Assembly: GCF_024679095.1 (NCBI RefSeq)
Contig: NC_066568.1
Coordinates: 4,557,718-4,621,717, forward strand
Source of the DNA: Eriocheir sinensis
Taxonomy: Eukaryota; Arthropoda; Malacostraca; Decapoda; Varunidae
Length of the DNA: 64,000 nucleotides
Reading direction: 5' to 3'
Positions 10,140 to 23,039 of the stretch are shown piece after piece (position 1 is the first letter of the stretch; the number at the start of each line of letters is the position of its first letter). The notes under the pieces are model-generated. The model made no database searches and was not told where the DNA came from. It worked only from the letters and a program-made list of their open reading frames with translations. The position numbers and the translations under genes were made by a program.

Positions 10140-11765
10140 TCACTGCCAAAACTATGACAACAAATCACACAGTTCCTTCATCTATCCCCCACTATCCTAA
10201 GACAATCCCACCTTCCACCCCTTTTATCCATATCCTCCCCTTCACATAAATCACAGTTCCTTCACCTACGAGTATTTACCCCTTTTAATTTATGCACACT
10301 AATTCCTATGGCGTGGAGATATACGCTAACTCCCTTGCACTATCTTAAGACAATCCCACCTGCAAACCTTTTTATCCATATCCTCCTCTTCACAGTTTAC
10401 GTCAAGACACATAATCGTAGTTTCTTAATCCATTCCCTTTTTTTATATCCACTAATTTCTATGCCCTTTATCCATGCCCCAACTCCCTAAGACAATCCAC
10501 CATTCCGCCCTTTTTATCGATATCCTCCTCTTCACAGTTCATGTCAAGACACCTAATCGTAGTTCCTTAATCCATTTCCCTTTTTTATATCCACTAACTG
10601 CCATGTCCTTTATCCATGCCCCAACTCTCTTCCACTATCCTAAGACAATCCCACCTTCCACCCCTTTTAATCCACATCCTTCTCTTCACAGCTAAAACCA
10701 ATACATCAAATCGTAGTTCCCTGATCCATTCCCCTTTTTTTATATCCACTAATTTCTATGCCCTTTATCCATGCCCACAACTCCCTTCCATTATCCAAAG
10801 ACAATCCCCCCTTCCATCGTTTTTATCCACATCCTTCTCTTCACAGCTAAAACCAATACATCAAATCGTAGTTCCTTAATCCATTCCCCTTTTTTATATC
10901 CACTAACTGCCATGTCCTTTATCCATGCCCCAACTCTCTTCCACTATCCTAAGACAATCCCACCTTCCACCCTTTTTTATCCACATCCTTCTCTTCACAG
11001 CTAAAACCAATACATCAAATCGTAGTTCCTCGATCCATTCCCCTTTTTTTATATATCCACTAACTCCTATGTCCTTTATCCATGCCCCAACTCCCTTCCT
11101 CTATCCAAAGACAACCTCCTAATCCACGTATTTTATCCACATCCTTCTCTTCACAGCTAAAACCAATACATCAAATCGAAGTTCCTTGATCCATTCCCTT
11201 TTCTTATATCCACTAATTTCTATGCCCTTTATCCATGCCCACAACTCCCTTCCATTATCCTAAGACAATCCCCCCTTCCACCCCTTTTTATCCACATCCT
11301 TCTCTTCACAGCTAAAACCAATACATCAAATCGAAGTTCCTTGATCCATTCCCCTTTTTTTATATCCACTAATTTCTATGCCCTTTATCCATGCCCACAA
11401 CTCCCTTCCATTATCCTAAGACAATCCCCCCTTCCATCGTTTTTATCCACATCCTTCTCTTCACAGCTAAAACCAATACATCAAATCGTAGTTCCTTGAT
11501 CCATTCCCTTTTTTCATATCCTCTAATTTCTATGCCCTTTATCCATGCCCACAACTCCCTTCCATTATCCTAAGACAATCCCCCCTTCCATCGTTTTTAT
11601 CCATATCCTTCTCTTCACAGCTAAAACCAATACATCAAATCGTAGTTCCTTGATCCATTCCCTTTTCTTATATCCACTAATTTCTATGCCCTTTATCCAT
11701 GCCCCAACTCCCTTCCTCTATCCAAAGACAACCTCCTAATCCACGTATTTTATCCACATCCATCC
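10140..11765. repeat. About 154-bp tandem repeat, roughly 10 units
   Basis: Recurring blocks TTTATCCATGCCC, CTATCCTAAGACAATCC, CACATCCTTCTCTTCACAGC and CAATACATCAAATCGTAGTT recur at starts near 10474, 10616, 10771, 10925, 11237, 11391 and 11545. No gene. Confidence 0.9.
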
Positions 11766-11849
11766 ATCTAATTCCCTTTACCGTAAAAATGGATTAACAA
11801 CACACTCGGTACACCCCAGTTTGCACTCCTCGCCTCCCTTTTTCCATAT

Positions 11850-12525
11850 ATATTTTGTTAGTTTTTTTTTTCTCTTCCTCCTTTCTTCCCCTTCCCTTTA
11901 GTCTCCTTCCTCCCTTCCTTCCTTCTCTCCTTCCTTCTTATCGTTACTCTTCCCTTCATTTTCTCTCTTCCTCTTCCTCTTCTTTCCTCTTTTCCCTCCT
12001 TCCCTCCTCCCCTCCCTTCCTTCCTTCTCTCCTTCCTTCTTCTTATTGTTACTCTTCCTTCATTTTCTGTCTTCCTCTTCCTCTTCTTTCCTCTTTTCCC
12101 TCCTTCCCTCCTCCCCTCCCTTCCTTCCTTCTCTCCTTCCTTCTTCTTATCGTTACTCTTCCTTCATTTTCTGTCGTCCTCTTCTTTCCTCTTTTCCCTC
12201 CTTCCCTCCTCCCCTCCCTTCCTTCCTTCTCTCCTTCCTTCTTATTGTTACTCTTCCTTCATTTTCTGTCTTCCTCTTCCTCTTCTTTCCTCTTTTCCCT
12301 CCTTCCCTCCTCCCCTCCCGTCCTTCATTCTCTCCCTTCTTATTCTTCTTATGGTTACTATTCCTTCATTTTCTCTCCTCCTCTTCCTCTTCTTTCCTCT
12401 TTTCCCTCCTTCCCTCCTCCCCTCCCTTCCTTCCTTCTCTCCCTTCTTCTTATTGTTACTCTTCCTTCATTTTCTGTCTTCCTCTTCCTCTTCTTTCCTC
12501 TTTTCCCTCCTTCCCTCCTCCCCTT
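11850..12525. repeat. About 125-bp pyrimidine tandem repeat, five to six units
   Basis: Units carry GTTACTCTTCCTTCATTTTC followed by CTTCCTCTTC and CCTCCCTTCC blocks. Long Ser/Leu/Pro open frames result from the missing purines only. Confidence 0.85.
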
Positions 12526-12529
12526 CACA

Positions 12530-13560
12530 GCTTACACTCTCAAAGACACAAAATAACACAGTTCCTTGATATATCCCTCTTTGTATACGCACTATGTAAT
12601 TCCTATGCCCTTGAACTATGCCATCCCTCCCTCCCATTTTGTACCTCCTCTTCCTCCCTTTAATCTACATCCTCCCCTTCACAGCTTACACTCTCAAAGA
12701 CACAAAATAACACAGTTCCTTGATATATCCCTCTTTTTATACAAACTCCCTCCTTCCCATTCTTCCTAAATAGACAGATGCTCCCTTTTCCTCCCTTTCA
12801 GCATCCCAAAAGATAGATTCTCTCCCTCTCCCTTTCAGCATCCACACTATCTTCCCTCCATCTCTCAGCATCTAAAGGCAGATTATCCCCTTTCTCTCCC
12901 AGTAGCTCAGGTTGCAGATCTCCCCAACTTCCTAGACAAGTAGATTTTCACCTTCGTCTACAGCATCCCATTACAGACTCTCTCCCTTCCCTTCTCAACA
13001 ACCATAGAGAGATAGATGCTCCTCACCTCCTTCCTAGACAGATGTTCTCCCCGCCCTCTTCCTCCCAGCATCCGAATATACAGGTCCTTTCCATTCTTAA
13101 GATATAGATTGTCTCCCCTCCTTCCCAGCATTCAGGGGCGTTATCTTCCTTCTCCCCAGCATGCAGACGGATTATATACCCTCCCCTTAGCATCCCAGAC
13201 AATTTATCTCCCCTCCCATCAACATCCAAGCATATTATCTCCCCTTATCATCACAGCATCCAACAGGTTATCTCCCCTCCTCTCTCAGCATCCAGGGGCG
13301 TTATCTTCCTTCTCAACAGCATTCAGACCCATCAACATCCAAGGTTATCTCCCCTCCTTCCCAGCATCCAGGGGCGTTATCTTCCTTCTCCCCAGCATTC
13401 AGACGGATTTTACACTCTCCCCTTGGCATCCCAGACAATTTATCTCCCCTCCCATCAACATCCAAGCATATTATCTCCCCTTGTCATCACAGCATCCGAC
13501 AGCAAGCTATCTCTCCTTTCCTCTCAGCATCCTTGTCTAAACAGGTACGCTCTCCCCTCT
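12530..13560. repeat. Degenerate repeats around CAGCATCC
   Basis: CAGCATCCAGGGGCGTTATC and AATTTATCTCCCCTCCCATC recur at irregular spacing (for example 13125, 13287, 13363; 13200, 13438). A duplicate of CTTACACTCTCAAAGACAC is present at 12533 and 12684. Confidence 0.7.
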
Positions 13561-13939
13561 CTCTCCCTCTTAAAACTCAAAAGAAATAAAAGAAAAGAAT
13601 ATATTGAAAAAGAGTCACTCGTATTCGAAAAGCAACACAAAAAAAGGCGATAAAAAGTGAGAATATAAAACAAAAAATAAAATGAAACAATAAATAAAAA
13701 TAGATAGAGTAAAGGAAATAATGAATAAAAAATAAAAATAGATATCATATTTTAACTCTCCTCTCTCCCCCAGAAAACAGACAGGCATACACTCTTTCCT
13801 CCACCCTCTCCCTTCTCCCTCTTGTCTCTCTCTCCCAAACACCCCAGACCATGATCACCAGCTTCCTCCTCTTCCTGTCAGCATCCTAAAGCACATCGAT
13901 CCATCTATCTCATCTTAAAGCCACATTGGAGATTAAAAA

Positions 13940-14770
13940 GAGACAAGTAACAAGGCTTCGTATTTCTGGTTGAGGAAGAAAAGGAAAGTGTTGGAAAGTG
14001 TTGCGTTCTGGGAAAGAGTGCATTGAAGAGTGAAGGGGAAGATTGTTATTAAAGAGGAAGAGTTGTTTTGTGTCTGTGTCTGTGGTGTGACTTGTAAATA
14101 AATCATGAGTGGTTTTAGTGTTTTCTTGTGGAATGAATCGCCCGTTCGTTTTAAATACACTGATGATTAATTTTAATTTGCGTTGAAGGTTAAGTCAAAG
14201 AGGATTTTAAAAAGGTTGTGTTGTGTTTACGTTTAATATTTGGTGTTAAAATATTGTCAATGGATTTAATATTTTCTGGTAAAAATCTTTCGAAGTTTTT
14301 TTTATGTAGATCAGATTTCTCTTATTTTTCTCTGCGGTTTTGTTGGTTTGAGAATATTAATAGAAATACAGATAGATAGATACATAGATAGATACTCAAA
14401 TTTCACAGTATTTCAGGTTGAGGAGGAAATAGAGAGTGTTGGAAAGTGTTGAGTTTTGGGAAAGAGTGCATTGAAGAGTGACGGGAAGATCAGTATTAAA
14501 GAGGAAGAGTTGTTTTGTGTCTGTGGTGTGACTTGTAAATAAATCATGAGTGGTGTTAGTGTTTTCTTGTGGTATACATCTGCTGTTCATTTTATTTACA
14601 CTGATGATTAATTCTGTTTGCGTTGAAGGTTAAGTCAAAGAGGATTTTAAAAAGGTTGTGTTGTGTTTCTATTTACCATTTGGAGTTAGAATATTATCAA
14701 TGTTTTTTCTTGTGATAATCTTTCGTGTTTCTTTATGTAGATCGGATTTCTCTATTGTTTTTTCTCTGCG
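13940..14770. repeat. Two-unit tandem duplication, about 450 bp per unit
   Basis: 13975-14350 and 14410-14770 share GTGTTGGAAAGTGTTG, AGAGTGCATTGAAGAGTGA, TGACTTGTAAATAAATCATG and GAAGGTTAAGTCAAAGAGGA in the same order. Confidence 0.85.
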
Positions 14771-14794
14771 TTTTTGTTGGTTTGAGAATATGAA

Positions 14795-14950
14795 TAGAAA
14801 TACAGATTGATAGATACATAAATAGATACACAGATAAATAGATAGATAGACAGAGAGATAGGTAGATAGACAGATAGATACATAGATAGATAGATACACA
14901 GATAAATAAATAGATAGACAGTGAGATAGGTAGATAGATAGATAGGTAGT
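14795..14950. repeat. (GATA)/(GACA) degenerate microsatellite
   Basis: Runs of AGATAGATAGATA with ACAG interruptions; a shorter one lies at 14365-14393. Confidence 0.9.
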
Positions 14951-15457
14951 GAAAAAGATAGATTCTTTTGGTGTCGGTCTTGATGTGATGTGCAACCAAT
15001 TTTCTTCCTTTCCTGTTTTTTTTTCTCTTTTTCTCTATTTCTTTCTTTCGTTAATTAAATCTCACTTCATCCTTCCTTCCTCTCCTTTTCTCGTCTTCGC
15101 TTCCCTCTTTTTAATTTTTCTATATTTTCGTCTTTTCTTTTTATTATCTTTTCTCCTCTTTCTTCCTCTTTTTCACTTTCTTTTTTCATCCTTCTTTCGT
15201 TCCTCTTTTGTTTTCCTTGCTTCCTTCTTTTCTTTCGCTCTATACTTTTACCCTTTCTTTTTCGTCTTTATATTCTTCCCCTTCCTTTCTTTATTTTCCT
15301 TTTCTACCTTCCTCTCTCCCCCATTCATTAACTAATCTATGCCTATTTATTAATCTACTTATTGCTTATATGTCATTATACATCCAGTAGAGAGCAAAGC
15401 ATCGGATCACTTTCCTTCGCAACAGTCCAGCACGCACACCGTAGCGACCGACGGACC

Positions 15458-15460
<3 letters not shown>

Positions 15461-15521
<61 letters not shown>

Positions 15522-15681
15522 GCGCCTTTGATCCTCAGATGGAGGCGGCGAGGCGATGCTAAAACGCCACGCAATAGAACGAAAGGAAAAGCAAAATGAA
15601 CGAGAAAATGTAAAATGCCCCCCAAAATTTAAAGGGACAGTAGAGATTATGTGGAGTTTGGAGCCGCGGATAAAATTTAAA

Positions 15682-15743
<62 letters not shown>

Positions 15744-15877
15744 TGAAATAAACCTCTAAGCAAAACAACAGAACGAAAGGAATAGCAAAATAAACCAGAA
15801 AATGTGAAAAATGCCCAAAATTTAAAGGGACCGTAGAGATTATGTGAAGGAGTTTGGAGCCGCGGATAAAATCTAAA

Positions 15878-15923
<46 letters not shown>

Positions 15924-15925
15924 TG
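15461..15925. repeat. Tandem duplication carrying (CA)n in each unit
   Basis: (CA)n at 15461-15518, 15683-15741 and 15880-15921. The segment AAAATTTAAAGGGACAGTAG through GTTTGGAGCCGCGGATAAAA occurs before the second and third (CA)n, so the unit duplicated together with its microsatellite. Confidence 0.9.
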
Positions 15926-16221
15926 TAATAAGCCTCTAAACGAAACGGAATATCATTAGTAAAGTCTAATTGTTTATGAATAGGAATAATGACCTTCACG
16001 ACTATATATTTTATTTTTCAAGCCCGTATTTATTTTACGCCGACAACGAAATGAAAAGAAGTAACGTTATTTTTTTTTTATAAGCTAAATGACCTCTTCG
16101 AATTATTTATAGTCTCTATTGATGTGATTTACTTTTTAGAATGAACTTACAGAAAATGCATAAAGAAAAGAGTACGGTATTGTTTGTTTTTTTTCATTTA
16201 TAGTATTTTTATATTTATACT

Positions 16222-16258
16222 CCTTACCGTACGTTCTTATGTTCTTATGTTCTTATGT
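16222..16258. repeat. (TTCTTATG)n, possible LINE 3' tail
   Basis: GTTCTTATG is repeated three times. Octamer tails of this kind end some arthropod LINEs; no body is visible beside it. Confidence 0.4.
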
Positions 16259-16261
16259 ATA

Positions 16262-16440
16262 GTAATTTATAGTATTAAGAGGAACGAGCATCAGGGCACC
16301 TCCGGAAATTGACCTCTCTTTCGGCCACTCCTCTGAACCCATTTTTTTTTATATAGGAGCAGTGAGTAGCGGGCTTTTTTTCATTAGTTTCCTTTTTTTT
16401 TACCCTTGAGCTGTTTCCTTTCTTGTAAAAAAAAAAAAAT
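16262..16440 (+). repeat. Dispersed short repeat, copy 3 (longest copy)
   Basis: Includes GGGCACCTCCGGAAATTGAC, TCTTTCGGCCACTCCTCTGA, a poly-T, AGGAGCAGTGAGTAGCGGGC, another T-rich spacer and ACCCTTGAGCTGTTTCCTTT with an A-rich end. It has no coding capacity. Confidence 0.65.
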
Positions 16441-16689
16441 CATAATTAGTTTTCACGGATTTTTTTTTGTTTATTTTTTTATCTATTTCATTTATCTATC
16501 TATTTATTTGCTTATCTTGGTTATTTTCTACTTCTCTCTCTATTCAATATATTTAACTATGCCTCGTTAACTATTTGATTCTTCAGTTTACTTTCTTAAT
16601 CTTTACAATTTTTACTTAATTTCTTCTTTATTTCTTTTACTTTATTCTTTTAATTCTTCTACTTTATTCTTTCTTTATTTTCCTCTTCC

Positions 16690-17235
16690 CGCTTGTCTAC
16701 TGCACGCTTAGAGTTAACATTAGGTCTTTCATCTCATTTTTTTTTTCTTTTTTTTCCCCCTCTAAGCTTTTCTGCCACACGTCAAGAGTTGCCATTTGCT
16801 CATTTACGTCATTATTTTTTTCCCTTATTTTCCCCTCTACGCTGTAATCCTATTCCTTCCTTTTTTTCACTTTTTCATTTCTTCCTTTTTTTCGTTATTT
16901 CTTTACTCTGTCTTCCTTGCTTCCTTTTTTTTCTATCTTTTCTATTTTTTCTATTTCTTTTTCTTTTTCACTTTCTCACTTCATTCTTCCTTCTTCTCCT
17001 TTTTCAATTAGTTCGAGAAATGTTGAAGAATGAATTAGAAGAAGAGTTGCCATTTGCTATTTTATCACATTACTTATTTTTCCTTATTTTTCCCTCTACG
17101 CTTCTCTGCCACACGTCCAGAGTTGCCATTTGGTCTTTTCTCACATTACTTTATTTTTTTTTCCTTTTTTCCCCCTCTCCACTTTTCTGCCACACGTCCA
17201 GAGTCGCCATGTGGTCTTGTCTGATCACCAACTCG
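16690..17235. repeat. Degenerate tandem repeat around TCTGCCACACGTC
   Basis: CTGCCACACGTC(A/C)AGAGT plus GCCATTTG recurs at about 16772, 17107 and 17191, with T/C-rich filler. Confidence 0.75.
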
Positions 17236-17329
17236 GACAAGCTTCGGTAATGAAAAACCCGCCCGGCAATGAATCCGCACGGTATAAACAACAAGCCGCT
17301 TACCCTAAAATAAGTTCAACAGTTTCTTC

Positions 17330-17705
17330 TAGTTCGGGAAATGTTGAAGAATGAATTCGAGGTCACGAGGAAGGTATACATTTCAATCAGTTTGTATAAT
17401 GCTGAAGAATGGATTACAGGCTACGAGGAATTTATATATTTCAATTAGTTCGATAAATGTTTAAAAGTGAAGATGAGGAGGTTATACATTTCAATCAGTT
17501 TGTGTATTGTTGAAAAATGGATTACAGGCTACGAGGAATTTATATATTTCAATTCGTTCGAGAAATGTTTAAAAGTGAAGATGAGGAGGTTATACATTTC
17601 AATCAGTTTGTGTATTGTTGAAAAATGGATTACAGGCTACGAGGAATTTATATATTTCAATTCGCTCGTGTAATATTGGAGAATGAATGAAGACGCCACA
17701 AGGAA
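17330..17705. repeat. About 110-bp tandem repeat
   Basis: GTTATACATTTCAATCAGTT and ATTACAGGCTACGAGGAATT recur, three to four units. Confidence 0.85.
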
Positions 17706-18089
17706 GTACTACAATCAGTTCGAGAAATGTTGAAGAAGAAATCAAAACGCTCCGAGACGTTCACATTTCCGTTAGTTCGTATGATCGTAAATAATAAACA
17801 AACAAGACCAAGGGAAAGCAACGTTGAAAAATTAATTAAGAGCTCCAAGAAGTATCACATTTCCTTTATTTCTATGTTGGAGAATAAGCAAATATGAACC
17901 AGGGAAGTTATATCCCTCTATTTCCTTCACCTTCATCTCCTTTTCTTCCATCCTCCTCCTCCTCCTGCTGCCTTCTTTCTTCCTTCCTTCCTTCATATTT
18001 CTTCTCCAAATACTTTATCAACTTTTCGTCCTCTCAGCCACGTTTCTCAATCAGTCAATCAGTTATGTTAGTCAAGTCATCAGTCAGTC

Positions 18090-18290
18090 AGTCAGTATAT
18101 TTTCTTTAGCTGGTATCACAGTCTGTAACACGTTGAAGAATAAGCAAAATAAGCCCCAGGGAAGGTATATCATTTCTTTAGCTGGTATCACAGTTCCTAA
18201 CACGCTGAAGAATAAGCATACAACCCCGAGGGAAGGTATATAATTTCTTGAGCTCGTATCATATTGGTGAAGAGTAAACAAACAAGCTTA
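18090..18290. repeat. About 75-bp tandem repeat, three units
   Basis: Units contain TTTCTTTAGCTGGTATCACA and ACACG(T/C)TGAAGAATAAGCA, and end CC(C/G)AGGGAAGGTATA. Confidence 0.8.
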
Positions 18291-18454
18291 GAAAGGTAAT
18301 GGAAACTGAGCGTGGTATTGAAAAAGACGAAGTCGATGAGTCCTTCGGTTTTGATATGTTTTGTATCACCGTTCACCGAGGGCAGCATTTTAGGCCAATC
18401 TATTCCCATTCTGTGTTTTTCTTTCTGTACTTTTTTTTTATATGCCTCAGCGAA

Positions 18455-18456
<2 letters not shown>

Positions 18457-18528
<72 letters not shown>

Positions 18529-18655
18529 CAGTAGTAGTAGTAATAGTAGTGGTGATAGTGGTAGTGGTAGTAGTAGTAGCAGTAGTAGTAGTAGTAGTAG
18601 TAGTAAGTAGTAGTAGTAGTAGTAGCAGTAGTAGTAGTAATAGTAGTAAAATTAT
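18457..18655. repeat. Compound (ATT)n(AGT)n
   Basis: (ATT)n changes to (AGT)n near 18487 and continues with interruptions to 18652. Confidence 0.95.
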
Positions 18656-18867
18656 CATTGTAATTAATACTAGATCTGGAAACCGTGGTCGCTACATCAA
18701 ATTAACTCTATTCTCAGTTTCCCTACCGAGTTTGTGGAATTAAACTTATGTAATCATGGCTAATACCTCCCATTGGCTTACAGGTGCGAGTCTACCTGTG
18801 AAAGCCAAAGGGTGCTACACTGAGCCTAACAAACAGGATTTCATTGATGTGCTTTGTAGACCTTTTA

Positions 18868-18932
18868 TCTCCGGCATATGACCACAGATGTTGCGCCGAC
18901 TAAACGAAACTTTCCAAAACTTTCTAGACCTT
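18868..18932 (-). repeat. Copy of a 45-bp conserved repeat core, minus orientation
   Basis: CCGGCATATGACCACAGATG followed by TTGCGCCGACTAAACGAAAC. The same core occurs four times in the opposite orientation at 37430-37730. Its constancy suggests the 3' domain of a SINE-like element, but no tRNA-like head was found. Confidence 0.5.
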
Positions 18933-18934
18933 TT

Positions 18935-19290
18935 TATGATATGGATTCTGCAGTTATCGCTACACATCTTCATTTGATCCCCTGGAAATAAGGTTCACTA
19001 TAGAGTTTGAACCCTTGTTAAGAGCAGCAATATCATATTTTCTTTAAGTATACAAGAACGGCCTTTAATTTTTGTGAAGTGAAGGTGACATATTACTGTT
19101 TGATTCCTTACTGTGTTCTTGGAAAATAGAAAAAGTGATAAATGAATGATATGATGAAGAAAATATAAGAGAGTCAATTAATAGAAAAGAAAAAAATATA
19201 TATAATTATTGAACTGACTAAATTCGAGTGAGTCAGACAGAAGAAAAATTAAAATCAAATAAAGGACAAGTTACTGGTGTGTCGTGTCCT
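18935..19290. other. Unique A/T-rich spacer, nothing recognised
   Basis: Non-repetitive sequence without splice-flanked frames. Confidence 0.4.
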
Positions 19291-20205
19291 TGTTACGTAT
19301 GTCATTATCCTCAACATCAGTATTATTTTTAAGTGTACTATGACCCAATTAAAAGGCTGTAGAGTGATGTTAATGGTCTACTGTTTGATGGCTTTGTAAC
19401 GTATATTACTGATGAGGAGAATATTAGAGACATCAGCTATTTCTAAAGGTCAAATATATACAGTTGGGTTCTAATGAGTGTTTTCTTAAGTTCACAAGAA
19501 AAATAAAAATAAATAAAGGACAAATTACTAAGGTGCTTCCTTCTTACGTATGTCATTATCCTCAACATCAGTATTATTTTTAAGTGTACTATGACCCAAT
19601 TAAAAGGCTGTAGAGTGATGTTAATGGTTCACTGTATAGAGGAAGGGTCAACTACCACCAGGGTCAAACAACAACTCCTGGAAATGCCCAAACTCCTATC
19701 AGCCTTGTCAAATATGTGTTCTTGGGCGGAGTATTGTCTGATAGTACGTTCTAATGAGTGTTTCTTAAGGTTCACGGTATAGAGGAAGGGTCAAACTACC
19801 ACCAGGGTCAAACAACTACTCCTGGAAATGCCCAAAACTCCTATGAAAGCCTTGTCAAATATGTGTTCTTGGGCGGAGTATTGTCTGATAGTACGTTCTA
19901 ATGAGTGTTTCTTTAGGTTCACGGTATAGAGGAAGGGTCAAACTACCACCAGGGTCATACAACTACTCCTGGAAATGCCCAAAACTCTATGAAAGCCTTG
20001 TCAAATATGTGTTCTTGGGCGGAGTAATGTCTGATAGTACGTTCTAATGAGTGTTTCTTTAGGTTCACGGTATAGAGGAAGGGTCAAACTACCACCAGGG
20101 TCATACAACTACTCCTGGAAATGCCCAAAACTCCTATGAAAGCCTTGTCAAATATGTGTTCTTGGGCGGAGAAATGTCTAAAAATACGACCCTTTGGCTC
20201 CTCGG
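19290..20205. repeat. Nested repeats: 90-bp duplication and about 146-bp tandem repeat, four units
   Basis: ACGTATGTCATTATCCTCAA through GGCTGTAGAGTGATGTTAAT is present at about 19296 and 19553. From 19628 the unit TTCACGGTATAGAGGAAGGG ... AATATGTGTTCTTGGGCGGA repeats at 19771, 19918 and 20064. Confidence 0.9.
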
Positions 20206-20384
20206 AAGGCTGGTTCACTGGGTAGATTGAACCGTTTCCAGCTTACCCTGACTCACTCACACCTTCGCTATGTTAACAGAAGGGGGCGATCTTGTCTTAA
20301 CTTCCAAAACTTTCCCTGCGAGTGTAGGAGTCAGGGTAAACTTTTTAAATCACTCGTTTAGCCATTCACTCGGAGATGCGTCGA

Positions 20385-20760
20385 AGCTTCAATCACTGTT
20401 TCAAATTAAGGCTTCGTTCAGTTTCATTTTAAAGCTTCAATAAGTTTCATATTAAAGCTTCATTCAGTTTAAAATTAAAGCTTCAATCAGTTTCCACAAA
20501 AAAGCTTCATTCAGTTTCATCTTAAGGCTTCAGTAAGTTTCAAATTAAAGCTTAATTCATTGTTTCAAAAGGAAGCTTCATTAATTGTTACATAAGAAAG
20601 ATTCACTGTCTCACAACGAAGCTACATTCACTTGAGAAACTAAACTTCATTCACTGTTTCACATATGCGCAAACCTCACCAATATATCACTAGGCTTCAG
20701 TCACTGTCTCAACACGAAGCTTCATTCACTGTCTCGAAAAAAGGCTCTATGTAGTTCCTT
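20385..20760. repeat. Degenerate 26-28 bp repeat with AAGCTTCATTCA core
   Basis: At least ten diverged units of the form AAGCTTCATTCAGTTTCAAA, several carrying HindIII-type AAGCTT. Confidence 0.75.
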
Positions 20761-21049
20761 AAAAAAAAAAAGCAAAAAAAGTAACATACATAAAGCCCTG
20801 ATTAGTATCACAAAATTTACTTAAGTTCCATGAAAAAATAAGTTCAATAAATGCTTCACTGTTCCAAAACGAAGCCTTGTGAATCAGCGCCAGAAACATG
20901 TTGGAACACGTCACAAACACGTGTAATCTAGCACAAACAAACACACACACAGAAACACCTGTTGCTTCACGCGGCTCAAAACTCAAAGAGGTGTAAGGCC
21001 TCGACTCACTCCGTCAATGAATCCTTTTCCCTTCCACCTGTGCGACGGT

Positions 21050-21402
21050 AATTACAGGTGAGTGAGTGAGTGAGTGAGTGCGTGCGTGCGTGTCAGTGTG
21101 CGGGCGCGGTGGTGCGGGCGTGGACGTGGCGCGTAGCCGTCTAAAGTCTGTCCTTGCGTCTACCTCTCCTCCTCCTCCTCCTCCTCCTCCTCCCCCTCCT
21201 CCTCCTCCTCCTCCTCCTCTTACGATCCCTCCCGTCCTCCTCTCCCTTCCTGTTAAACATCCTGCTCCTACCATCCCTCCTCCTCCTCCTCCTCCTCCTC
21301 CTCCTCTTCCTCCTCCTCCTCCTCACTACCGGCCGAGTCCTGCGCATGACACGAACGCACACACGAACACACATGTACACACTGCCACAGACGAATCTAC
21401 TA

Positions 21403-21445
<43 letters not shown>
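21050..21445. repeat. (GTGA)n, (CTC)n and (CA)n
   Basis: GTGAGTGAGTGA at 21058-21080, (CTC)n at 21164-21220 and 21278-21325, (CA)n at 21404-21444. Confidence 0.9.
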
Positions 21446-21447
<2 letters not shown>

Positions 21448-21611
21448 TACACATAATCCTTTTCAAAGCTCATGTACGTTTCACCTTTAGGCGTGTGCGT
21501 AAAAATCTACGTGCAAAAAGAAATACGCACACACATGAAAGTTTGCAATGATTTAAAAAGGAAAAAAAATAGGAAAATAAAGAAAAATCGATAAACTAAG
21601 AAAATATGCAG

Positions 21612-21827
<216 letters not shown>

Positions 21828-21859
21828 AACAGTGACGACGGGTGAATTTCTCCCCTAAA

Positions 21860-21935
21860 AGAATCAGACAGGTGCACAATAGATCACCTGGCACCTAATG
21901 ACGCTAATAACGCACCTGAGGAAAGTAATACCTGC
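21860..21935. promoter_or_regulatory. Unique island with clustered CACCTG sites
   Basis: CAGGTG near 21870, CACCTG near 21886 and 21915, with CCTAATGACGCTAATAACG between them. Speculative enhancer. Confidence 0.25.
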
Positions 21936-22039
21936 CCTTAACGAGGAGGAGGAGGAGGAGAAAGAGTATTAGGGGAAGTATTAAATGTTTTTTTATTCTC
22001 ATTTTTCATGTTGATATTTTTGTTTTGTTTTTGTTATTG

Positions 22040-22040
<1 letters not shown>

Positions 22041-22082
<42 letters not shown>

Positions 22083-22146
22083 CCTTTATTAATACTACAA
22101 GAACTGCCACTATCGCTACTACTACTACTACTACTACTACAACTAT

Positions 22147-22179
<33 letters not shown>

Positions 22180-22195
22180 CACTGCTGCTACTACT
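22041..22195. repeat. (TAG)n and complementary (CTA)n
   Basis: (TAG)n at 22041-22083 and (CTA)n at 22114-22195: complementary trinucleotide arrays in inverted arrangement. Confidence 0.95.
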
Positions 22196-22376
22196 TTTTC
22201 CAACAGTCATCAGTCTTACAATCCTTTCCCTCATCTTTCAGACAGAAAAAAAAAAAACATTAGCAGGAGAGAAAAAGTAGAAAAAAAAGGTCAGATTTCC
22301 CCTTTCTCTCCCCTTTTTAAATATCCCGCGAATATGAAAAGGTATCAATAGCGTCTGAAAGAGGAGAGTAAAAACA

Positions 22377-22377
<1 letters not shown>

Positions 22378-22473
<96 letters not shown>
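22378..22473. repeat. (GT)48 microsatellite
   Basis: A perfect run of about 96 bases. Confidence 0.97.
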
Positions 22474-22474
<1 letters not shown>

Positions 22475-22749
22475 TGGGGACTATTTTTCCTTTAAAGTTC
22501 TGTGGATGATGAAAAATATTGTTAGTCTTTTTTTTAATTCATAGAGAGATGTTCAAAAAGTTAGTTGGTTAGCCTTTTCTTTTCGTTTCTTTTTTTTTCT
22601 TCTTTTTTTCTCCTTTGCGAGTGTTTAGCGGATTCGTTTGTTTGTTATTATTTATTTTTTATTTGATTTTTGTTTGTGTGGTTTCGTTTGCTCTTTAAAT
22701 GTTCTTCTTAATGTATAATGGAATTTTTTTAGTTCAATTGAAGATATAT

Positions 22750-22752
<3 letters not shown>

Positions 22753-22826
<74 letters not shown>

Positions 22827-22930
22827 CACACACACACACACACACACACACATCAATAAAAACAAATATATCATCCAATTTCCCCTCCAATCGGAAAAAA
22901 AAAACAGCTCTCAGGTAAGTACAGATAAAG

Positions 22931-22962
<32 letters not shown>

Positions 22963-22965
22963 AGC
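22753..22965. repeat. (CT)n(CA)n and (TTG)n
   Basis: (CT)36 joined to (CA)14, then (TTG)11 at 22930-22963. Confidence 0.95.
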
Positions 22966-23039
22966 AAAGGTAAAAATGGGAACAGGAAAGCACACACATT
23001 ATATAGAAAGAAAAGAAAACCGTTATTATGACAACAGAA

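Noticed and set aside
11855..12663. Overlapping 200-230 residue Ser/Leu/Pro frames
   Set aside because: All three frames stay open because the tandem unit is pyrimidine-only; no splice or start context.
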